Assembly (NCBI GenBank): GCA_016795245.1
Contig: JAEUIA010000055.1
Span: forward strand, 1-62,632
Reading direction: 5' to 3'
Length of the DNA: 62,632 bases
DNA from: Planctomycetota bacterium
GTDB lineage: Bacteria; Planctomycetota; UBA1135; GCA-002686595
Translations under genes and position numbers: made by a program
Notes under the pieces: generated by a model
The model's database searches: none
The model's input: only the letters and a program-made list of their open reading frames with translations
Told to the model about the DNA's origin: nothing
Part shown: one piece after another, positions 16,226 through 26,037 of the stretch
How the letters are laid out: each line of letters starts with the position of its first letter
Position numbering within the stretch: position 1 is the first letter of the stretch

Positions 16226-17614
16226 ATGATCCGTGCGCTCTGGACCGGATTCGCAGCCCTCGCGCTGTGCGTGCCGTGCGCGCGCGCCGGCGAGATCGAC
16301 GTGCGCGCGCCGGACAACAACGCCCCGGCGCAGAAGTGGTTCCAGACCGAGTCGAAGGGCGGGCTGCGCTACGGCTGGAAGGTGCCGAAGCGCTACGACG
16401 GCAAGACGGCGTGCAACTTGACCGTGATCCTCCACGGCACCGGTCTCGACTGGCGCTGGGGCCCGGCCAACAATCCCATCGATGTATTCAGGCCGGACGA
16501 CATCGTCGTGTCGGTCGACGGCACTTCGCCGGGGCAAGGGACGACACGCTTGTTTCTCGGCGCCAAGGACGACGTCGAGGCCTTCGCCGCGTTCCTCACG
16601 GAGTTGCGCGGCAACTTCGCGGTCAAGGACGTGTTCCTCTACGGTCATAGCCAGGGCGGGTTCTTCGTCGTCTATTTCGCCGGCGAGCATCCCGACCTCG
16701 TGAGCGGCGTCGTCGCGCATGCTTCGGGCTCGTGGATGAACTCAAAGACCAATGCACCGGTGAAGAAGGTCGCGATCGCGTTCATGCACGGCACGCTCGA
16801 TCCGGTCGTTCCGTACCGACAGAGCCGCGGTTCGCGCGATGCGTACGCCAAGGAAGGCTTCACCCGCTTACTCTTGCGCCGCCTGCAGAATTACAACCAT
16901 TGGCCGAATGCGGTGCGCGCCAATGAGTGCCTGGACTGGTGCGAAGGCATCACGACTGACGATCCTGAAGCCGCGCTGGCCGCCGCTGAACGCATCGCCA
17001 GCCCCAAACCGGCCGATGTCTACCAATGGGTCACCGTCGCCGGATTCTCGGCCGCGCGCGCGGTTCTACGGCGATTCGACGGCAAAGGTCCGGACGCGCT
17101 AGAAAGCGTCACGCCCAAGCTTTCAGCCGCAGCCGAAGCGCTGATCAAGAAACTCGAGGACCAGGGCTCGAAGCACGTGAAGGCGCTCGAGAAACACCTG
17201 TCGTCCAAGAAGGACCTCAAGCTCGGTGGGGACTGGCTCGGACACCTGATCGCCTTGCGCGAGGATTTTCGCGGTGTCGAGTCGGTTGAAGCGTACATGA
17301 AGAAGATCGGCTACGACGAGACCCGCACGGCACAGCAGAAGTCCGCCGACTTGATCTTCAAGGTGTGGTACACGGCCAACGATCCCAAGAAGATCTTCGA
17401 GACGGTCGTCGACCGGATCGGCGACGCATTCCTGGTCGAGGGCTATCCCAACGAACTGGGCGAGAAGATGAAGCAATGGAAGGCCGACGCGAAGAAGCTC
17501 AAGCTCGATGACAACGCGGTGAAGAAGTTCAGCGATTTCGCCGACTGGACGAGCGGCTGGGAAAAGGGGTCGGCGGCCTACGAATCGTTGTGGAAAGAGT
17601 GGAAAGGTCCGTGA
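16226..17614 (+). CDS. Secreted alpha/beta-hydrolase (esterase-like)
   Basis: The protein has 462 residues with a signal peptide (MIRALWTGFAALALCVPCARA). Residues about 45-230 form an alpha/beta-hydrolase fold: an oxyanion strand with VILHGTGLDW, then the nucleophile elbow GHSQGG (Ser in LYGHSQGGFF). A loop MHGTLDPVVPY with the likely acid and an NHWPNA histidine complete a plausible Ser-Asp-His triad. Residues about 240-460 are helical and charged (KKLEDQGSKHVKALEKHLSSKK) with no known domain. It probably hydrolyses an ester or peptide outside the cytoplasm. The stop overlaps the next gene by four bases (GTGA), so the lipoprotein downstream is coupled to it. Confidence 0.84.
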   Translation: MIRALWTGFAALALCVPCARAGEIDVRAPDNNAPAQKWFQTESKGGLRYGWKVPKRYDGKTACNLTVILHGTGLDWRWGPANNPIDVFRPDDIVVSVDGTSPGQGTTRLFLGAKDDVEAFAAFLTELRGNFAVKDVFLYGHSQGGFFVVYFAGEHPDLVSGVVAHASGSWMNSKTNAPVKKVAIAFMHGTLDPVVPYRQSRGSRDAYAKEGFTRLLLRRLQNYNHWPNAVRANECLDWCEGITTDDPEAALAAAERIASPKPADVYQWVTVAGFSAARAVLRRFDGKGPDALESVTPKLSAAAEALIKKLEDQGSKHVKALEKHLSSKKDLKLGGDWLGHLIALREDFRGVESVEAYMKKIGYDETRTAQQKSADLIFKVWYTANDPKKIFETVVDRIGDAFLVEGYPNELGEKMKQWKADAKKLKLDDNAVKKFSDFADWTSGWEKGSAAYESLWKEWKGP

Positions 17615-18042
17615 GAACCGCGCTGGTCATCCTGTGTGCGTCGCTCGCAGCGTGCTCCGTCAGCCGCGAAGGCTGGGGCCGCGGTCGCTTCATCGTCGTC
17701 GTCGAGTCCATTCCGCTGCAGGTTCGACGCAGTACGATTCGCGTCGAAGACACCAACGGTGAATTGGTGATGAATTGGATCGGCGCACGCGCACCCGTAG
17801 GCGAACCGCTGCTGTCGGGGTTTTCGGTCACGCTGTTCGACGACGCCAACGGCGACAACGTGCCGCAGTCGAACGAGGTCCTCTCCTATCGCTCGAACGT
17901 CGAGCGATCCGAGAAAATCCTGTTCAGCGACATTCGCGCTCCGGCCGACAGCGCGAAGGGAAGCTGGAAGTTCCTCGTCGCGGCGCAGACTCTCGGCGGC
18001 GGCAGTTTCTCGAGCGTGGTCGCATTCCGCGAAGACCGCTGA
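17611..18042 (+). CDS. Small lipoprotein
   Basis: The protein has 143 residues from GTG 17611, which overlaps the stop of the esterase-like gene. MRTALVILCASLAAC is a compact lipoprotein signal with lipobox LAAC. The mature part is beta-rich with an FDDANGDNVPQSNEV stretch that resembles a Ca-binding Asp/Asn loop, and VTLFDD/WKFLVAAQ strands. Alternative GTG starts at 17590 and 17599 only lengthen the leader. No family is recognised. Coupling to the upstream hydrolase suggests a shared extracytoplasmic task. Confidence 0.72.
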   Translation: MRTALVILCASLAACSVSREGWGRGRFIVVVESIPLQVRRSTIRVEDTNGELVMNWIGARAPVGEPLLSGFSVTLFDDANGDNVPQSNEVLSYRSNVERSEKILFSDIRAPADSAKGSWKFLVAAQTLGGGSFSSVVAFREDR

Positions 18043-18051
18043 CGCCCGTCG

Positions 18052-19257
18052 TCACATCTGCGAGCGCAGCTGGTACCAGAACCAGCCCAGGAATCGCTGC
18101 CAGTGGGAGCGCGCGTCCAGTGCGGCAACCGTGACCTCGGTGCAACGCTGGATGTCGGACTCGAACTGTCGCTGCAGGTCGCGACCGACATAGGGATCGA
18201 CGATCACGAGGCCGACTTCGAGATTGTGCACGAGGCTTCTGTGGTCGAGGTTGTAGCTGCCGATCGTCGTCCACACTCCGTCGATGATGCCGAGTTTCGC
18301 GTGCATCATGTGCTCCTTTGGCCATTCGAAGATGCGCACGCCGTTCGCGACCAGACGTCGATGCAGGTGCCGGCCGGCGTGCGCGACCGCCGGCACGTCG
18401 GAGACGCTCGGCACGATCACGCGCACCTCGACGCCGCGTTTGACGGCTGCGATGAACGCCGTGCGCAGACGCCATTCGGGGATGAAGTACGCATTCATGA
18501 TGTCGATGCGCTTCTCGGCGTGGCGAATGGCCCACAGGTAGGCGCGGTGCATGCGCCAGCGGTGCTTGAGCTTCACATTGCTGATGACCTGAACACCCAG
18601 CGCCGTTTCACCGGGGCGATCTACCGGTGGCGACACGGATGAAAACGCGTCCCCGCCGGACTTGAGCCAGGTGTGCAGGAACTCCTGTGCGAGGTCGTGC
18701 ACCGCCGGGCCTTCGATCGCGACGTGCCAATCCGACCAGCCCTTGCCGCCTGCTTCGATCGGCAGGTTGGCGTCGTTGAGGTTGATGCCGCCGGTGAATC
18801 CGATGCAGTCGTCGACGACCAGGATCTTCTTGTGGTTGCGCTTGTTCAGACCCCAGCGCGGGCGCCAAGGCGCAACCGGATGGAACTCGATCAACTCGAT
18901 CCCGGCTGAGCGCATCGAATCGACGAAGCGGCTCGGCAAGGAGAACGACCCGACAGCATCGAACATCACGCGCACGGCGCACCCGCCTAGCGAACGTTCG
19001 ATGAGTGCCTCGCGGAACCGATTGCCCGTGAGGTCATCCTCCCAGATGTACGTCTCCAGATGCACGTGGCTCTTTGCAGCTGCAATCGCGTCCAACATCG
19101 CTGGGAACGCCTCGGCGCCGTTGCGCAGCGGAACGACGCGCGTATCGGATCTCAGGCGCTCGGGGCGTGCTACGTACCGCCATGGTCCTTTCTCGACGCG
19201 GCGTTGACGCCGGAGACGGCGCCAGAGGTCTTTGATCGGCTCGGATCCTACAGGCAT
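18052..19257 (-). CDS. Cardiolipin synthase-like phospholipase D family protein
   Basis: The protein has 401 residues. It has two PLD catalytic motifs, NHKKILVVDDCIGFTGGIN in the first half and MHAKLGIIDGVWTTIGSYN in the second, which together form the active site that transfers phosphatidyl groups. The HLETYIWEDDLTGNRF and HVAIEGPAV blocks are typical of the ClsA/ClsB group. It lacks the N-terminal membrane helices of ClsA, so it is closer to the ClsB type. Expected reaction: synthesis of cardiolipin from phosphatidylglycerol or phosphatidylethanolamine at the membrane. The 5' end overlaps the MOSC gene upstream by 10 bases, so it is the last gene of a three-gene minus-strand unit. Confidence 0.9.
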   Translation of the reverse strand: MPVGSEPIKDLWRRLRRQRRVEKGPWRYVARPERLRSDTRVVPLRNGAEAFPAMLDAIAAAKSHVHLETYIWEDDLTGNRFREALIERSLGGCAVRVMFDAVGSFSLPSRFVDSMRSAGIELIEFHPVAPWRPRWGLNKRNHKKILVVDDCIGFTGGINLNDANLPIEAGGKGWSDWHVAIEGPAVHDLAQEFLHTWLKSGGDAFSSVSPPVDRPGETALGVQVISNVKLKHRWRMHRAYLWAIRHAEKRIDIMNAYFIPEWRLRTAFIAAVKRGVEVRVIVPSVSDVPAVAHAGRHLHRRLVANGVRIFEWPKEHMMHAKLGIIDGVWTTIGSYNLDHRSLVHNLEVGLVIVDPYVGRDLQRQFESDIQRCTEVTVAALDARSHWQRFLGWFWYQLRSQM

Positions 19258-19793
19258 GAACGACCGGGGCGTTGAACGTGGATCACATCACCGACATGGA
19301 TCGTTCCGCTGCGCAGCACGCGTGTGAGCACACCGCGTCCACGTTTGCCGACGCGATTGGCGCGCGCGACTTTCTTGGCACCCGTCGCACCGAAGCGGGC
19401 GACGAAGGACTTGCAGGGCCGATGCGGTTCGCTGCTGACTTCGAGGACGACGGCGCCGATCGTGAGCGTGGTTCCGACGGGCAGGTTCGCTTCGGTGAGG
19501 TCCAGATCCACGTGCAGATTGTCCCCGGCGAGATGTGCACGAGCCTCGTCCCCACCGCACAACGAATCGATGACGTGCACGTTGATCAGGCTCAGTTGAT
19601 TGCCGGGCTTGCGATGCGGATCGGTCTCCCAACGATCGCCGATGACACCGCGATCCACGTCGACTTCGACGGACGCAGGAGCCAGGCGCTCGCCGCCACG
19701 CGGACGCACGACGCAGCGCACGACGCGGCCTGCATCACGAGGTGAGCTCTTCAGCCCGCGGTACCACCAGTCGAATCGGAAGGAGAGGTCCAC
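19248..19793 (-). CDS. MOSC domain-containing protein
   Basis: The protein has 181 residues. The region 20-175 matches the MOSC fold, a sulfur-carrier domain related to molybdenum cofactor sulfurase. Visible marks are VDVDRGVIGDRW, NQLSLIN, GDNLHVDLDLTEANLPVGT, and PCKSFVARFGATGAKK with a conserved Cys, then GVLTRVLRSGTIHVGD. It would carry or transfer sulfur, or bind molybdopterin, in the cytoplasm. It lies 21 bases downstream of the TrpD-like gene and overlaps the cardiolipin synthase-like gene by 10 bases. The partner enzyme is unknown. Confidence 0.86.
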   Translation of the reverse strand: MDLSFRFDWWYRGLKSSPRDAGRVVRCVVRPRGGERLAPASVEVDVDRGVIGDRWETDPHRKPGNQLSLINVHVIDSLCGGDEARAHLAGDNLHVDLDLTEANLPVGTTLTIGAVVLEVSSEPHRPCKSFVARFGATGAKKVARANRVGKRGRGVLTRVLRSGTIHVGDVIHVQRPGRSCL

Positions 19794-19814
19794 GTTCGTG
19801 CCGTCTCGATCCGC

Positions 19815-20879
19815 TCAGGTCATCTCCGAAACGCGCGCCAGCACTTCGTTGGCCTTGCCGCTGTCGAGTGCGCGCGTGGCCTGATCGATGCCTTCGGCAA
19901 GCGTCAACGCGAACCCACCGGCCTTGAGGATCAGCGCCGCGGTCATGAGCGTCGCATTGCGCGACGGACCAGGTTGTCCGGCCAACACAGCGCGGGTCGT
20001 GTCCGCGACGTAGCGAATCAGCTCGGGATTGTCGCCGGTGCCCAGGTCGTCCGGCGGCGGGCCGAACTGGGGCATATCGGGCTCTTCTGCGCTCTGCATG
20101 CCGAAGTCCTCGGGCTCGACGTTCATGGGCACGAGATGGCGTTCGGCCAATTCGATGCCGCGTGTGCGTTTGCGCACCGACGGAACGACGCCGCCTTCCA
20201 CGCCTTGGATCGCGATGCCGCGCGGATGACCGAGTTCGTGGATGACCTCGACGGCCGTCCCGAGGACCGGTCCGCCTTGCGCGCCGAGCAACACGGCGGC
20301 GTTGGACGGCGCGAGCAGTTTCTCGACCGTCGCGAGCGGCGTGCGGATCACGACATCGTTGCGCACGCGCCGCAGCGTCATCAGCGCCGGCAACATGCCT
20401 GCGACCGAGCACACGCCGAAACGCGTCTTGGCGACCCACGATTCAGCTTCGTCGGGATCGAAGGTGATCGACAAACCCAGACCTTCGAGCACGCTCGCAG
20501 CGGTGAGGCCGCGCTTCGGCGGCACGCAACGGTCGGTCAGGATCAAGACGCGCGCACCCGCTCCGGCGGCGATGAGCCCGGCGGCGACTTCGAGCGGCGC
20601 CACGCGTTCGAAGCCGTCGTGCGGCGGACACACACACACCAATCCCGGTGTGTCCATGCACGGGATCTTCGCCCGCGATCGCGCGGCGCGCGCAAAGCCC
20701 ATCAATTCCTCGACGGTCAGCCCCTTCATGCGCACCAGCACGAGGAACGTTGCGATTTCGACTTCGCTCTCGCTGCCTGACAGGATCGCGTCGAAGGCGC
20801 GATGAGCTTCCTCGTGTGTGAGGTTGCGGCTGTCCTTGCGTCCGGGACCAAGGATCCTGATCAGGTGGCGCAGGCTCAT
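19815..20879 (-). CDS. Anthranilate phosphoribosyltransferase-like protein (TrpD-like, YbiB type)
   Basis: The protein has 354 residues. It has the family's helical N-terminal domain ([36 protein letters not shown]) and the larger phosphoribosyl-transfer domain ([51 protein letters not shown]). The canonical GTGGD phosphate-binding motif of true TrpD is replaced by CPPHDGF. A biosynthetic role is therefore doubtful, and it resembles the TrpD2/YbiB nucleic-acid-binding group instead. No other trp gene is nearby. It is the first gene of a minus-strand unit with the MOSC and cardiolipin synthase-like genes. Confidence 0.8.
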   Translation of the reverse strand: MSLRHLIRILGPGRKDSRNLTHEEAHRAFDAILSGSESEVEIATFLVLVRMKGLTVEELMGFARAARSRAKIPCMDTPGLVCVCPPHDGFERVAPLEVAAGLIAAGAGARVLILTDRCVPPKRGLTAASVLEGLGLSITFDPDEAESWVAKTRFGVCSVAGMLPALMTLRRVRNDVVIRTPLATVEKLLAPSNAAVLLGAQGGPVLGTAVEVIHELGHPRGIAIQGVEGGVVPSVRKRTRGIELAERHLVPMNVEPEDFGMQSAEEPDMPQFGPPPDDLGTGDNPELIRYVADTTRAVLAGQPGPSRNATLMTAALILKAGGFALTLAEGIDQATRALDSGKANEVLARVSEMT

Positions 20880-21032
20880 GAGGGAGTCGACGGCGAACGC
20901 GGACGATCAGCTCGAGCGAGATGTCCTAACTCACGACCATCGACGAGGTTAGCCTACCGAGCGGGCGCCGGACGGGCAATCGTCGGACTCCCCGCGGGCG
21001 AACTTGGATTCAGAATCGGTCGGGACTGCGAC

Positions 21033-21995
21033 ATGGCCGCAAAGGGCGAACAGAGAACATGGGCGAAACGCGTACTCGCACTCGTGCTGGGCGGTGCTTG
21101 CGCGCTCCTCTTCGTCGAGTTCGGGTATCGAATCACGCGCACGGACGCCTTGTCGCCGACCACGAATCAGGCCTACGTCGCGCACGACCCGCGGCTCGGA
21201 TGGCACCTCCAACCAGGCGCGCGGGCGCGGCACAAGTCGAGCGAATTCGACGTCGAGATCGCCGTGAACGCGCGCGGCTTTCGCGGACCGGAGTGGAACC
21301 TGGCCGGAACGAAAACGCGACCGCGTGTGCTCGTGATCGGCGACTCGTTCGCGTTCGGCTGGGGCGTCGAATACGAGGCTAGCTTGTGCGGGCGACTCGC
21401 GGCGCTCGAGCCGGGCTGGGATGTCCTGTGCGCGGCCGTGTCGGGCTACGGCACCGACCAGCAATTGCTGCTGCTCGAACAGCTGCTGCCCGAAGTCGAT
21501 CCCGACGTCGTCGTCAGCGTCTTCTGCGAGAACGACCTGTACGAGAACGTCTCGTCGCGCACCTACGGCAAGCGCAAGCCGTGGTTCGAACGCGAGGGAA
21601 CAGAACTGGTCTTGCGCGGTGTGCCCGTGCCGCAGAGTTTTCTCGAGCGCGTCAGCCGTGCCTGGTGCGCGATCGAGAAGGCGCTCTGGGATCGCGAATT
21701 CGCAGCGCGCCGCGCCGATCCCGAACGTGAATGGCCGCTCTTGTGCGACCTGTACCGGAAGATGGCGCGTCTGCTGGCGGGCAAGCCCCTCGTCATCGTG
21801 TCGAGCGAATCGCGCCTCGGCGGACTGGCGAGCGACGAGCAAGCGCTGCAGCACGTCGACCTGCGCCCCGCCTTCGCGGACACGAGCGAGCCGCTCACCT
21901 TTCCCGTCGACGGCCACTGGACCGCGCGGGGCCACGAAAAAGCGGCCGCTACCATCCATTCGGCGTTGCGGCCGCTGTTCTTGCGGGGCGGATAA
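21033..21995 (+). CDS. Membrane-anchored SGNH/GDSL hydrolase
   Basis: The protein has 320 residues from ATG 21033. A single N-terminal hydrophobic helix (about residues 11-28) anchors it. The SGNH fold follows: catalytic Ser in [12 protein letters not shown] (block I), a Gly in SGYGTD (block II), Asn in ENDLYEN (block III), and the Asp/His pair in [10 protein letters not shown] (block V). Such proteins act as esterases or O-acetyl transferases/deacetylases on cell-surface sugars. The frame is open upstream to 20802, but that part is antisense to the TrpD-like gene and lacks similarity. The stop is 9 bases from the convergent end of the amidohydrolase array. Confidence 0.87.
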   Translation: MAAKGEQRTWAKRVLALVLGGACALLFVEFGYRITRTDALSPTTNQAYVAHDPRLGWHLQPGARARHKSSEFDVEIAVNARGFRGPEWNLAGTKTRPRVLVIGDSFAFGWGVEYEASLCGRLAALEPGWDVLCAAVSGYGTDQQLLLLEQLLPEVDPDVVVSVFCENDLYENVSSRTYGKRKPWFEREGTELVLRGVPVPQSFLERVSRAWCAIEKALWDREFAARRADPEREWPLLCDLYRKMARLLAGKPLVIVSSESRLGGLASDEQALQHVDLRPAFADTSEPLTFPVDGHWTARGHEKAAATIHSALRPLFLRGG

Positions 21996-22004
21996 CGCGA
22001 ACGC

Positions 22005-23435
22005 CTAGCCGTCCTTCTTCTCGTCGTCTTTCTTCTCCTCGTCCTTGCCCTCGTCGTCTTTCTTCTCGCCGTCCTTCTTCTCTGCGTCGGCGGCCGGATC
22101 GACTTTCACTGGTGCGGTTTCGCCCTTGTCCACCTTCTTGGCTTCGGCGGCGACAGGGCGCGGACGAATCTGCGCGTAGAACAGCTCGCGCTCCTTGTCG
22201 TAGACCTGCTTGCCGTCGACGACCGCGTACTGGACGAACGACTTGTAGTGCAACACGTCCCCGTCCGTGACGATCAGGTCGCAATCCTTGCCGACTTCGA
22301 GTGTGCCGACGCGATGCGAGACGCCCATGATGCGCGCCGGAGTGATCGTGATCGACTCGAGCGCTGCTTGTTCCGGCAAGCCGCCACGCACCGCGAATCC
22401 GACTTCGATCGGCAGGTGGATGATGTCACGGCCGGCGATGCCGCCCAGATCGACGCCTTCCGTGCTGGGTACGATCGCGATCGGAATACCGGCGCGGTGC
22501 AGGATCGCCGCGTTCTCGATGCTGGTGCCGCCTTCACGGGCTTGCAGTTCGCTCTTCGGACGACGATCACGCGGCGTGAGGATCACGCGTGCTCCGGCAC
22601 GACCCAGTTCGTCCGCGACGGTCCACGCTTCCTGTGCGCCTTCGATGACGGGACGGAAGCCGAACTCTTGCGCCAGCCGCGCGATCCCGAGCAGTTCATC
22701 CGCGTCATTGTTGACGAACTTCGCAGTTGTTTCGCCTTTCAGAACGGAAAGGCACGAGCCGTCGACGTTTTTCTTGCTCGGTTCAGCGAGGTCCTTCTGA
22801 TCCTTGACCTTCTTCTCCCACTCGCGGTATTGCCGCAAGTACTCAGAGGTGTTCTTGAACTTCTCGCGCAGGTCGTACTTGCCGCGCGGCGAACGATTGC
22901 TCCACGAGAAGATCGAAAAGATCTTGTCGTTGATGACCATGTCGTCGACCGAGAAGCGCTTGAGCTTCACGGCGCTCGAGCCCGAGCCCGTCGTCGTGAT
23001 GCCGGTCGCCAGGCCGAGGATCATGCGCGAGTTGAACGGATCGATCGTGTCCTCGAAATCTCCGCCGGAGTTGCCCAGCAACCCCTGCGAGGAAATCGCG
23101 ACCAGTCCGGGATAGACGCGATACCCGGTCGCGTCGAGCGTCTTCGTCTCCGGCGGCATGTAGACGTCGAAGTCGATCTTCTCGATCTTGCCGTTCTTCG
23201 AAAGCACGGTCGCGCCCCGCAGCACGGCCCCGGTGCCCGTGTACACGTCTCCGCCCACGACCGCGAACCAGCGATCTTCGGGCTTCTTGTCGTCGTCCTT
23301 CTTGTCGTCCTTCTTGTCGTCTTGCTTCTCGTCCTTCTTCGCGTCGCCGCCCTCGTCTTGGAAGGGGACGGCGTGAACGGGGAGCGCCAGAGCGGCGAAG
23401 AAGCAGCAGGTGAGCAGTCTTTGAATCAGGATCAT
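22005..23435 (-). CDS. Secreted amidohydrolase-like pseudoenzyme with Lys/Asp-rich ends (array member 10)
   Basis: The protein has 476 residues and a signal peptide (MILIQRLLTCCFFAALALPVHA). Residues about 28-52 and 440-476 are tracts of Lys, Asp and Glu. Between them is a COG1228-type amidohydrolase fold: the beta-sandwich start (DVYTGTGAVLRGATVL) and the C-terminal mark RVGTLEVGKDCDLIVTDGD. At the place where active members have an HxH metal motif it reads YPGLVAISSQGLLG, and no Asp of the NTD/CTD type is seen near the end of the barrel. Metal catalysis is therefore unlikely. Its start overlaps the stop of the next gene upstream by four bases, and it is the last gene of the array. Confidence 0.85.
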   Translation of the reverse strand: MILIQRLLTCCFFAALALPVHAVPFQDEGGDAKKDEKQDDKKDDKKDDDKKPEDRWFAVVGGDVYTGTGAVLRGATVLSKNGKIEKIDFDVYMPPETKTLDATGYRVYPGLVAISSQGLLGNSGGDFEDTIDPFNSRMILGLATGITTTGSGSSAVKLKRFSVDDMVINDKIFSIFSWSNRSPRGKYDLREKFKNTSEYLRQYREWEKKVKDQKDLAEPSKKNVDGSCLSVLKGETTAKFVNNDADELLGIARLAQEFGFRPVIEGAQEAWTVADELGRAGARVILTPRDRRPKSELQAREGGTSIENAAILHRAGIPIAIVPSTEGVDLGGIAGRDIIHLPIEVGFAVRGGLPEQAALESITITPARIMGVSHRVGTLEVGKDCDLIVTDGDVLHYKSFVQYAVVDGKQVYDKERELFYAQIRPRPVAAEAKKVDKGETAPVKVDPAADAEKKDGEKKDDEGKDEEKKDDEKKDG

Positions 23436-24751
23436 TGGTTCACATCTCCAAACACGAACTTGCCGTCCAGCATCACCGCTTGAATGCGTGTCGTGGCCTC
23501 GAACGGCGCACCGTCGAGGAACACCATGTTCGCGTCCTTGCCCTTCTCCAGGCTTCCGACGCGCGCTTCCACGCCCATGACCTCTGCGCCGCCGAGCGTC
23601 ATCGCGTGCAGCGCGCTCTCAGGCTTGAATCCGGCGCCGACGATCTCGCCGACGTTCGCCAGCCAGTTCTTGTGATCGTTGACGCTGTCGTTGCGCGGGA
23701 TGAACACGATCTTCGCGCCGCTGGCGCTGAACTCCGCGGCGAGATTGCGCGAACGCATCGTACCGGGCGTCAACGTCAGGCGCGGCTCCATCACGACGTG
23801 CACCTTCTTGTCCCCGATGCCGTCCTGGTCGAGATCCCATTCCTTCTTGTTCGCCACGTAGAACAAGTCGCTGTCCAGACTCATCACGCAGCGCAGGTCC
23901 CACTTGATGTCCTCCTTGCCGAGCACATCGAGCCAGTGCAGGTACTCCGCCGCACTGTTGATGCTGACCAGCGCGCTGAGCGACTTCTCGCGCAGATCGA
24001 CGAAGGCCTTGGCCTTGGAGTCGGGCGCGGGCGGCACGAAGCCGTCCTTCTTGTCGTCCTTCTTCTCGTCGGGCTTCGGGTCCTCGACGGCCGGCTCCTG
24101 GAGCGATTTCTTCTCGTCGGTCTTCTCCTCTTTCTTGGGCTCTTCCTTCTTCGCGCCCTTCTTCTCTTTGTCCTTGTCGAACTTCTCGCGCGCCTTTTTG
24201 ACCTTCTCCGCGTGCTCGTCGGCCTTCTTGAAGCCGTCGGAGACGCGCTTCTTGGCGCTCGCATCCGCGCGCATGATCACCTTCAAATACACCGAGTCCT
24301 GCAGGATCATCTCGGCCTTCGTCGCGGCTTTCGTGCGCACGGCCACGGCCTGGCCCGGGATGCCGTTGCCGGCCGGGTAGAGGCCCAGCGTCGTCACGCC
24401 GTACTTGATGATCTCGGCGTACTCCTCAGCCTGCGGCCAGAGTTCGTCCGACGCCTTGACGTCGGGGCTCATGTCGTCGCCGCCGTCGCTGTCGCAGCCC
24501 AGGCGCGAGTAGCAGTTCACGAACCCCGGAACGACGATCCACTCGGGCCGGTCGAGGATCGGAATCCCGCGTTCGATCGGGAGGTCCTCGCCGATCGTGA
24601 CGATCTTTCCGTTCTCGACCAGGATCACCGCGTGTTCGATGACTCCCTTGGCGACCGTCTCGGCGCGGCCGACCCGGATGGCCAACAAGTCGGCCTGCGC
24701 CGTCGATGCGGCGAACGTCGAGACGAGTGCAAGCAGGAGGATGTGTTTCAT
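23432..24751 (-). CDS. Secreted amidohydrolase-like pseudoenzyme with central charged insert (array member 9)
   Basis: The protein has 439 residues from the ATG at 24751, which sits seven bases after an AGGA site; an ATG at 24757 is possible. It has a signal peptide (MKHILLLALVSTFAASTAQA). Residues about 180-245 are a Lys/Glu/Asp-rich insert. The amidohydrolase frame is clear (VILVENGKIVTIG, YGVTTLGLYPAG, RVGSLEKGKDANMVFLDGAPF), but the HxH site reads VPGFVNCYSRLG and the usual barrel histidines are missing. It is probably a structural or regulatory partner rather than an enzyme. The 3' end overlaps the next gene by four bases; a short gap separates it from the stop of the gene upstream. Confidence 0.86.
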   Translation of the reverse strand: MKHILLLALVSTFAASTAQADLLAIRVGRAETVAKGVIEHAVILVENGKIVTIGEDLPIERGIPILDRPEWIVVPGFVNCYSRLGCDSDGGDDMSPDVKASDELWPQAEEYAEIIKYGVTTLGLYPAGNGIPGQAVAVRTKAATKAEMILQDSVYLKVIMRADASAKKRVSDGFKKADEHAEKVKKAREKFDKDKEKKGAKKEEPKKEEKTDEKKSLQEPAVEDPKPDEKKDDKKDGFVPPAPDSKAKAFVDLREKSLSALVSINSAAEYLHWLDVLGKEDIKWDLRCVMSLDSDLFYVANKKEWDLDQDGIGDKKVHVVMEPRLTLTPGTMRSRNLAAEFSASGAKIVFIPRNDSVNDHKNWLANVGEIVGAGFKPESALHAMTLGGAEVMGVEARVGSLEKGKDANMVFLDGAPFEATTRIQAVMLDGKFVFGDVNQ

Positions 24752-24759
24752 GTTCATTC

Positions 24760-26037
24760 CTAGAACCATTGTCCGTCACGGCGGCGGTCGTATTGGACAC
24801 GGCCGTCGATGAGTACGAGTTCGACCCGCGAGCGCGGGTCCAAGGGGTCGCCCGAGCGAATGACGATGTCGGCATCCTTGCCGACTTCGAGGCTTCCGAC
24901 GCGGGCGTCGATGCCGAATGCGCGGGCGGGGTTGATCGTCGTCGCGCGCAGCATGTTGTAGCCCTCGGCGCCGTAGCGGGCGGACATGGCGCCTTGGAGG
25001 AAGAGTTCTTCCTGCGGCATGACCGGCGAGTCCGTGCAGACGGAGAGGTCCTTCGCCCCCGCGCGTTCGTAGACGCCCGTGACGCCCGTGATCGCACCGT
25101 CGCGTGTCGAGAAGAAATCGATCATGCGCGGCCCCGCGTTGATCGGTGCGCCGGCGGCGACGATGTACTGCGCAGTCTTGTGTGCGTCGAAGCAGCCATG
25201 ACTCAAGACGCAGCGCGTGTCGTACTTCTCTTTCCACATGCGGGACGCGGCCGTGAAGCCGTCGCTGCCGGCGCAGTGGATCAACACCGGCAGTTCCTTG
25301 GAGTGGATCTTCTGCAGATTCTCGAGTGCACGGTCCTTGCGTCCCTGACGTGTCGCGCCGATCGCCTTCTCGTTCACGTCCTCGAGGATCCAGGACAACC
25401 CCGCGCGCGTCTGCCCCAGGTCGCCCGCGCCGCGCTCGGGGTTGTACGACTGCGCGATCTTCATTCCGCCGACGGTCTGAACCACGGTCTCGTCGTACGT
25501 CGCGTTGGTCTTCGTCTTGTAGATCAAACCGAATCCGCTCAGCGACGTACCGCTGCCGGGGATGCCGTACAAAGTCGTGACACCGCCCGCGCAAGCGATC
25601 TTCACGGCCGAATTCGACGGTCGCAGCGCGGACGCCGCGCGCAACTCCGGATTCACCGGCAATACCATGTCGTTGACGTCGCCGAAGCCGCCGCTGTGGA
25701 TGTGCGAGTGCAGATCGACCATGCCCGGAGCCGCGACGCCGGCCGTGCCCTCGAGCGTCTTGTAGCCGGCGGGGATCGCGCGATTCGGCCCGACGTAGGC
25801 GATCTTAGAGCCGCGCACGAGGATCAGTCCGCTGCTGTAGACGTTGTCGTCGGCATCCGCCGTCAGGATCTTGTCACAGCGCAGCGCCCAGCCTTCTTCG
25901 CCGGGCCCGAGCGGCGACAGGTCCGGCTTGTTCGCACTGGAAGCGCAACTCGCGAGCGCGACCAACGCAAGTGCGGCGACGCGGGCCAAAGCCGGCCTCG
26001 GTCGCGCTCCGCGTCGTTCGTCGAGTGCTCGCACCAT
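24760..26037 (-). CDS. Secreted metal-dependent amidohydrolase, lipoprotein-like (array member 8)
   Basis: The protein has 425 residues. Residues 20-31 (ALALVALASC) form a probable lipobox with Cys31. All catalytic ligands expected of a COG1228-type amidohydrolase are present: HxH at H110/H112 in VDLHSHIHSGG, H254 (VLIHCAGSD), H280 (VLSHGC) and D336 (CTDSP). The end mark RVGSLEVGKDADIVIRSGDPLDPRSR is intact. It should hydrolyse a C-N or ester bond outside the cytoplasm; the substrate is unknown. It is one of three adjacent members with a full active site. ATG 26037 overlaps the upstream stop by four bases (ATGA). Confidence 0.9.
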   Translation of the reverse strand: MVRALDERRGARPRPALARVAALALVALASCASSANKPDLSPLGPGEEGWALRCDKILTADADDNVYSSGLILVRGSKIAYVGPNRAIPAGYKTLEGTAGVAAPGMVDLHSHIHSGGFGDVNDMVLPVNPELRAASALRPSNSAVKIACAGGVTTLYGIPGSGTSLSGFGLIYKTKTNATYDETVVQTVGGMKIAQSYNPERGAGDLGQTRAGLSWILEDVNEKAIGATRQGRKDRALENLQKIHSKELPVLIHCAGSDGFTAASRMWKEKYDTRCVLSHGCFDAHKTAQYIVAAGAPINAGPRMIDFFSTRDGAITGVTGVYERAGAKDLSVCTDSPVMPQEELFLQGAMSARYGAEGYNMLRATTINPARAFGIDARVGSLEVGKDADIVIRSGDPLDPRSRVELVLIDGRVQYDRRRDGQWF

